NCBI GenBank assembly: GCA_003499325.1 | Contig: DNIP01000178.1 | Location: 1-17,777 of the forward strand | Source: Oscillospiraceae bacterium | Lineage (GTDB): Bacteria; Bacillota; Clostridia; Oscillospirales; Acutalibacteraceae | Direction of reading: 5' to 3' | Length of the DNA: 17,777 bases | In this document: positions 14,410-17,777 of the stretch, in pieces | Numbering within the stretch: the first letter of the stretch is position 1 | Layout: every line of letters begins with the position of its first letter | The notes under the pieces: generated by a model | What the model was told of the DNA's origin: nothing | Seen by the model: the letters and a program-made list of their open reading frames with translations, nothing else | Databases searched by the model: none | Position numbers and translations under genes: made by a program

Positions 14410-14536
14410 AGTGAATATTGAAAATTGAAAATTTAAAACTGAAGAATGAAGGGTGGGGCACCCACACCCGAGTCAATAATTGATTGACCGAAGCGAGAAA
14501 CCATCATTATTCATTTTTCAGTCTTCAGTCTTCAGT
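14410..14536. repeat. Small inverted-repeat element between pth and mfd
   Basis: Arms ACTGAAGAATGAA (14438-14450) and the complement-matched TTCATTTTTCAGT (14510-14522) pair at 12 of 13 positions. Inside are GGGTG...CACCC (14451-14463) and the near-palindrome CAATAATTGATTG (14474-14486), then a GAAGCGAG motif. The TCTTCAGT unit is repeated at the right end, and this end overlaps the stop codon of pth (14532-14534). The element shares 17 identical bases with the one at 17130. No transposase is coded, so it is at most a MITE- or REP-like unit. Confidence 0.6.
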
Positions 14537-15131
14537 TATATAGGTTCATCGCCTTGTCGATATCGCCGTCAACGATGTATTCCACCGCGCCTTTGATATC
14601 AGGCAGACGATCAGCAATGAGCTTTTTGTCCTTGTCGGTAAAGCGGCTGAGCACCCAGTCCTTGAGCTCGTAGTCGGGATGCGGCTTTTTGCCGATGCCG
14701 ATCTTGACGCGTGGGAACTCGTCGGAGCCGCTGAGGTAGATGATGTTTTGCAGCCCCTTCTGTCCGCCGTCCGAGCCCTTGCGGCGGATACGGATCACGC
14801 CGACGTCGAGGGAGATGTCATCTGACAGTATAACAACCTGTTGGGGTGGAATTTTGTAGAAATTCATCGCCTCGGTTACCGCTTGTCCGCTGAGGTTCAT
14901 GTAGGTGGACGGCTTCATCAGCAAACAGCGCTTGCCGCTGATCCTCGCTTCGCCGACGGTGGACTTGAATTTGATCTTGTTGATCTTCACGCCCAGCTCC
15001 TCGGCAATGTAGTTGATCGCGATAAAGCCCGCGTTATGGCGGGTGCCTTCATACTGCTTGCCCGGGTTGCCGAGGCCGACGATGATGTATTCGATACTGT
15101 TGTTGGTGAATTCTTTCTTTTTGAAAAGCAT
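14532..15131 (-). CDS. pth: Peptidyl-tRNA hydrolase
   Basis: 199 residues, the normal size. Pth frees tRNA from stalled peptidyl-tRNA and is usually essential. Seen: Val-Gly-Leu-Gly-Asn-Pro-Gly (18-24, with N22), Thr-Arg-His-Asn-Ala-Gly-Phe (30-36, with catalytic H32), Lys-Pro-Ser-Thr-Tyr-Met-Asn (73-79, with N79) and Asp-Asp (104-105). These correspond to the E. coli N10, H20, N68 and D93. The fifth conserved site, usually Gly-His-Asn-Gly, reads Gly-Gln-Lys-Gly here (123-126), so N113 of E. coli is replaced by Lys. The start ATG has TTGGAG about 6 bases before it. It lies between prs and mfd as in Bacillus (spoVC). The stop codon sits in a repeat element. Confidence 0.95.
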   Translation of the reverse strand: MLFKKKEFTNNSIEYIIVGLGNPGKQYEGTRHNAGFIAINYIAEELGVKINKIKFKSTVGEARISGKRCLLMKPSTYMNLSGQAVTEAMNFYKIPPQQVVILSDDISLDVGVIRIRRKGSDGGQKGLQNIIYLSGSDEFPRVKIGIGKKPHPDYELKDWVLSRFTDKDKKLIADRLPDIKGAVEYIVDGDIDKAMNLYN

Positions 15132-15144
15132 ATATACTCCAAAG

Positions 15145-15168
15145 AAAGGGAGCGGTGAAGCTCCCTTT
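15145..15168 (-). promoter_or_regulatory. 9-bp hairpin directly before the pth ribosome binding site
   Basis: A perfect 9-bp stem (15145-15153 with 15160-15168) and 6-base loop lie between prs and pth, ending only a few bases before the pth ribosome binding site. On the minus strand it is followed by CTTTGG rather than a U-run. It may act as a weak terminator, a processing site or a translational modulator. Confidence 0.45.
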
Positions 15169-15212
15169 CATCAGTTTATCAGTAGAATAATATCGGTTCG
15201 AATAATAACGAA

Positions 15213-16172
15213 TTATACGAACATCGGAGAAACCGGCTTGTCCTCGTAGATTCTCTCAATTGCCTCGGCAAAGAGCGGAGCGGTAGAGAGTACGGTGAAC
15301 TTGTCGAGCATCTTCTCCTCGGGGATCGGAACGGTATCCAGCAGGATGCATTCCTTGATCGCGCTGTCGCGGATGCGGTCGATCGCAGGGCCGGAGAGTA
15401 CCGCGTGAGAAGCGCAGGCGTATACCTCGGTAGCGCCGCCCTTTTCCACGATCGCGTTCGCGGCGTTGCACAGGGTGCCCGCGGTGTCGATCATATCGTC
15501 AACGAGGATGCACTTCTTGCCTCTGACCTCGCCGATGATGTTCATGACCTCAGATACATTGGCACGCTGTCTGCGCTTGTCGATGATCGCGATGGGGCAG
15601 CCGATCTTAGCCGCAAAGTTACGCGCTCTGGTAACGGAGCCGAGGTCGGGAGATACAACGACATATTCGTCCGCGTGACCCTCGACCTTCTTCTTCATGT
15701 GCTTTGCCAGCATCGGAGCGCCGACAAGATGGTCGACGGGAATGTTGAAGAAGCCCTGGATCTGAGCCGCGTGCAGATCCATCGTCAGCAGACGGTCGGC
15801 GCCGGCGGTGGTGATGAGGTCGGCAACCAGCTTGGAAGAGATCGGATCACGAGCCTTGGCCTTACGATCCTGACGCGCATAGCCGAAGTACGGTACAACG
15901 GCGGTGATGGAGGAGGCGGAGGCTCTCTTCATCGCGTCGATCATTATCAAAAGCTCCATGAGGTTGTCGTTGACGGGCGAACAGGTCGACTGTACGATGA
16001 AGCAGTCGGAGCCACGGACGGATTCGTGCAGAGAGACCGCGATCTCACCGTCCGAGAAGGTTGCGCAGTCGCTCTTACCGAGCGGGATGCCTAAGCAATC
16101 CGCAATGCCGTGAGCGACAGCCTTGTTGGAGTTGAGTGTAAAAATCTTGATGTCCTTACCGTGTGAATTCAT
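15213..16172 (-). CDS. prs: Ribose-phosphate pyrophosphokinase (PRPP synthase)
   Basis: 319 residues, typical for class I PRPP synthases, which make PRPP from ribose 5-phosphate and ATP for nucleotide, His and Trp synthesis. Key motifs are all present: [10 protein letters not shown] (95-104, ATP and flexible loop), [11 protein letters not shown] (132-142), and [10 protein letters not shown] (224-233, the PRPP-binding loop). An AGGGGG ribosome binding site precedes the ATG at 16172. It is downstream of the GlmU-like gene as in Bacillus. The usual ctc (ribosomal protein L25) gene between prs and pth is missing. Confidence 0.97.
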   Translation of the reverse strand: MNSHGKDIKIFTLNSNKAVAHGIADCLGIPLGKSDCATFSDGEIAVSLHESVRGSDCFIVQSTCSPVNDNLMELLIMIDAMKRASASSITAVVPYFGYARQDRKAKARDPISSKLVADLITTAGADRLLTMDLHAAQIQGFFNIPVDHLVGAPMLAKHMKKKVEGHADEYVVVSPDLGSVTRARNFAAKIGCPIAIIDKRRQRANVSEVMNIIGEVRGKKCILVDDMIDTAGTLCNAANAIVEKGGATEVYACASHAVLSGPAIDRIRDSAIKECILLDTVPIPEEKMLDKFTVLSTAPLFAEAIERIYEDKPVSPMFV

Positions 16173-16230
16173 TATGTGTCCCCCTAAAATGAATTTTTGT
16201 TATATAACCTTGCGGTTTGGATGCATAATC

Positions 16231-16355
16231 AGAGAACAGATAAAAGAGAATAGAGAACAGTTTTGGGAGGGCTCCGCCCTCACCTGATTGATTATAATTC
16301 GGGTGCGGGCAGCGCCCGCCATTTACTGTTATCTGTTAATTGTTATCTGTTATCT
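16231..16355. repeat. Inverted-repeat element overlapping the 3' end of the GlmU-like gene
   Basis: 30-base arms (16231-16260 and 16326-16355) are inverted copies matching at 23 of 30 positions; each is built of irregular AGATAACAG-like steps. Between them are two hairpins with 3-base loops: GAGGGC...GCCCTC (16267-16281) and GCGGGC...GCCCGC (16305-16319). The right arm encodes the last residues and stop codon of the GlmU-like gene (16336-16338). The remainder of the gap to prs holds only the prs ribosome binding site and AT-rich bases. It has the look of a mobile, non-coding MITE-type unit. Confidence 0.65.
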
Positions 16356-17091
16356 TGCTTTTAGCGATTTCGTTCAGCTCTTGAAGCTGTGCGGGATCGT
16401 TGGCGCCGAGAACGGTGTCGGGCGACTTTGCCGTGAATGCGCCGACCTTTCTGCCGTTTTGCAGGAGCAGATAGAGCGCGTCAGGCAGATAATATTCTTT
16501 TGCAGAATTATTCGCCTTGATGTTGTCCAGTACGCTGAGCAGATCAGCGGTGTCGAACCAGTAGCCGCCCGAGTTGACCTCTTTGATCTTGAGGGTCTCT
16601 TCATCGGCTTCCTTCTGTTCAACGATACTTTTCAGGGTGCCGTCCGCGTTACGGACGATCCTGCCGTAGCCGGTCGGGTCGTCGAGCATCGCGCTGATGA
16701 CGGTCGCGGAAGCGCCGCTCTCGTGATGATCGTTATAGGCGTCGGCGATGGTCTGTGTATCCATGAACGGCGCGTCACCGCACAGGATGACGACATCGCC
16801 GCCTTTTTCATTCAGAAAGTCCTTTGCCATCATCACGGCGTGACCCGTGCCGAGGCGTTCGCTCTGTAATACGTGAGATACTGTGAAGGGAAGCGAGTCG
16901 AGATACGCTTCGGTGACCTCGGTCTTGAAGCCGGTGACGACGCAGATATCGTCGATCCCCGCCGCCTTGACCGCGTCAATGACCCAGCGGAGCATCGGCT
17001 TGCCCAGTACCTCGTTCATGGGCTTGGGAATATTGGATTTCATTCGTTTACCTTCGCCGCCGGCGAGGATAACGGCACATTTATTGTTCAT
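16336..17091 (-). CDS. GlmU-type UDP-GlcNAc pyrophosphorylase, uridylyltransferase domain only
   Basis: 251 residues with all the landmarks of the GlmU N-domain: Leu-Ala-Gly-Gly-x-Gly-x-Arg-Met (9-17), Gln-x-Glu-x-Leu-Gly-Thr-Gly-His-Ala (76-85), Gly-Asp-Ala-Pro (105-108), Gly-Tyr-Gly-Arg-Ile-Val (141-146) and Glu-Val-Asn-Ser-Gly-Gly (171-176). Asn-Asp-Pro-Ala-Gln-Leu near 231 closes the domain. This domain makes UDP-sugar from sugar 1-phosphate and UTP. The usual C-terminal left-handed beta-helix acetyltransferase (to about 455 residues) is absent, and the downstream 163 bases do not encode it. The acetyl step must be done by another enzyme, or the substrate differs. The end lies inside a repeat element. 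Position before prs equals gcaD (glmU) of Bacillus. Confidence 0.85.
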   Translation of the reverse strand: MNNKCAVILAGGEGKRMKSNIPKPMNEVLGKPMLRWVIDAVKAAGIDDICVVTGFKTEVTEAYLDSLPFTVSHVLQSERLGTGHAVMMAKDFLNEKGGDVVILCGDAPFMDTQTIADAYNDHHESGASATVISAMLDDPTGYGRIVRNADGTLKSIVEQKEADEETLKIKEVNSGGYWFDTADLLSVLDNIKANNSAKEYYLPDALYLLLQNGRKVGAFTAKSPDTVLGANDPAQLQELNEIAKSKITDNN

Positions 17092-17129
17092 ATTGCTACC
17101 TCAAATATAATGATAAGGAAAGGTTTCAA

Positions 17130-17205
17130 CCAAGCCGATCATATAAATGATCGAGCGAAGCGAGTCACCTTCATTTTTCACTTTTCATTATTCATTTTTC
17201 ACTGC
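17130..17205. repeat. Second copy of the ATTCATTTTTCA/GAAGCGAG repeat in the GlmU-like leader
   Basis: This shares with the element at 14410: the 17-base string ending ATTCATTTTTCA (17185-17201 here; 14504-14520 there), a GAAGCGAG motif (17157-17164) and a preceding palindrome (GATCATATAAATGATC, 17137-17152). It lies in the 5' leader of the GlmU-like gene, between promoter and start, and would be transcribed. Confidence 0.55.
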
Positions 17206-17240
17206 GCGCAGCGCGTCCGGGCGCTCTCGTAGATAATACT

Positions 17241-17268
17241 ATTATCGCATATATTTGGGATTTTGCAA
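17241..17268 (-). promoter_or_regulatory. Promoter for the GlmU-like/prs/pth/mfd operon
   Basis: On the minus strand, TTGCAA (17263-17268) and GATAAT (17241-17246) are 16 bases apart, with an extended -10 TG just before. The leader would run about 140 bases to the ATG at 17091 and include the repeat. The divergent region 17092-17473 otherwise holds the ppdK promoter. No other strong promoter is visible in the operon, though internal ones may exist. Confidence 0.5.
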
Positions 17269-17391
17269 GAACAAATTACAAAAAGATGACAATTTTAACA
17301 TTTTACACAATATCCACAAAATATAGGCATGACTTTTGTGCCCCTTTTTTGCTTCTTTTTTCTCTTTTGTATAGCATTTTTATCCATCCTT

Positions 17392-17400
17392 TGTTATAAT
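17392..17400 (+). promoter_or_regulatory. Extended -10 promoter of ppdK
   Basis: TGTTATAAT (17392-17400) is a perfect extended -10 element. A -35 is poor (TAGCAT at a 17-base spacing), as is usual for extended -10 promoters. The leader is about 65 bases and carries a hairpin. Confidence 0.65.
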
Positions 17401-17417
17401 ACACTTGTATATGTATG

Positions 17418-17438
17418 CTGTGGCGAAATCCGCCGCAG
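17418..17438 (+). promoter_or_regulatory. Hairpin in the ppdK leader
   Basis: CTGTGGCG (17418-17425) and CGCCGCAG (17431-17438) form an 8-bp stem (one G-U pair) with a 5-base loop near the 5' end of the predicted message. It lacks a U-run, so it is not a terminator. It could stabilise the message. Confidence 0.4.
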
Positions 17439-17473
17439 TCCTTACTATAACAAACTTTTAGGAGGAGATTCCA

Positions 17474-17777
17474 ATGAGCAAAAAATGGGTTTACCTTTTT
17501 AAAGAAGGTAACGCTGACATGAGAGAACTTCTCGGCGGTAAAGGCGCGAACCTCGCTGAGATGACCAACATCGGTCTGCCCGTTCCTCAGGGCTTCACGA
17601 TCACCACAGAGGCTTGTACCCAGTATTATGAGGACGGCCGCCAGATCAATCCTGAGATCCAGGATCAGATCAATGAGTATATCGGTAAGATGGAAGAGAT
17701 CACCGGCAAGAAGTTCGGTGACAAGGAGAACCCGCTTCTCGTATCCGTTCGTTCCGGCGCACGCGCTTCCATGCCCG
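17474..17777 (+). CDS. ppdK: Pyruvate, phosphate dikinase, N-terminal fragment
   Basis: 101 residues visible, continuing past the window (full enzymes have about 870). The start Lys-Lys-Trp-Val-Tyr-Leu-Phe, followed by [12 protein letters not shown] (about 19-30) and [12 protein letters not shown], is the conserved opening of the nucleotide-binding domain. Further on is Leu-Val-Ser-Val-Arg-Ser-Gly-Ala. The enzyme interconverts pyruvate and phosphoenolpyruvate using pyrophosphate/ATP, often glycolytic in anaerobic Firmicutes. A strong AGGAGGAG (17460-17467) sits about 6 bases before the ATG at 17474. Confidence 0.95.
   Translation, partial: MSKKWVYLFKEGNADMRELLGGKGANLAEMTNIGLPVPQGFTITTEACTQYYEDGRQINPEIQDQINEYIGKMEEITGKKFGDKENPLLVSVRSGARASMP

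Noticed and set aside
15405..16094. 229-residue plus-strand frame opposite prs
   Set aside because: It is an antisense shadow of prs; the PRPP synthase motifs are complete on the minus strand.
17092..17473. Riboswitch upstream of the GlmU-like gene or ppdK
   Set aside because: No aptamer consensus that I recognise is present. The hairpins are explained by the repeat unit and one short stem.

Overview
The window looks like a chromosomal segment of a low-GC-lineage (Firmicutes) anaerobe, most likely Clostridia of the Ruminococcaceae/Oscillospiraceae type. The basis is the minus-strand order GlmU-like uridylyltransferase, prs, pth, mfd, PrsA-like lipoprotein, which resembles the gcaD-prs-spoVC(pth)-mfd cluster of Bacillus and relatives. 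A pyruvate phosphate dikinase gene, common in such anaerobes, and moderately GC-rich genes with AT-rich promoters fit this placement. Species cannot be told from the sequence alone.

Left half (1-8453, plus strand): a tightly packed phage-type virion module whose genes mostly overlap or abut (ATGA or TGATG junctions). In order it holds the portal C-terminus, a prohead protease with a nested scaffold, a decoration protein, the major capsid protein, three head-completion/connector proteins, a tail-tube-like protein, a 41-residue peptide, a LysM baseplate protein, a gp27/late-control-D type hub, a small spike, a gp25-like wedge, baseplate J, an XkdU-like tail protein and a short fibre. The order follows the PBSX/xkd plan of Bacillus. 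However, the sheath, the tail-assembly chaperone and the tape measure are absent from the places they normally occupy. Only the 41-residue ORF lies between the tube-like protein and the LysM protein. This is the most unusual part of the window: a capsid joined to a contractile-type baseplate with almost no tail shaft encoded. No lysis, integrase or terminase genes are visible here, though some may lie upstream of position 1.

A 12-bp perfect hairpin with A and T flanks (8493-8535) separates the module from convergent chromosomal genes.

Right half (8558-17091, minus strand): transcription probably starts upstream of the GlmU-like gene and runs through prs, pth and mfd, ending at a hairpin near 10824-10842. 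A second unit has its own promoter (10714-10742) and carries the PrsA-like lipoprotein and a Gly/Gln/Asp-repeat bitopic membrane protein. Intergenic gaps in the first unit hold small imperfect inverted-repeat elements with GC-rich hairpins. Two of them overlap the 3' ends of the GlmU-like gene and pth.

The plus-strand ppdK gene starts at 17474, diverges from the GlmU-like gene and runs off the window.
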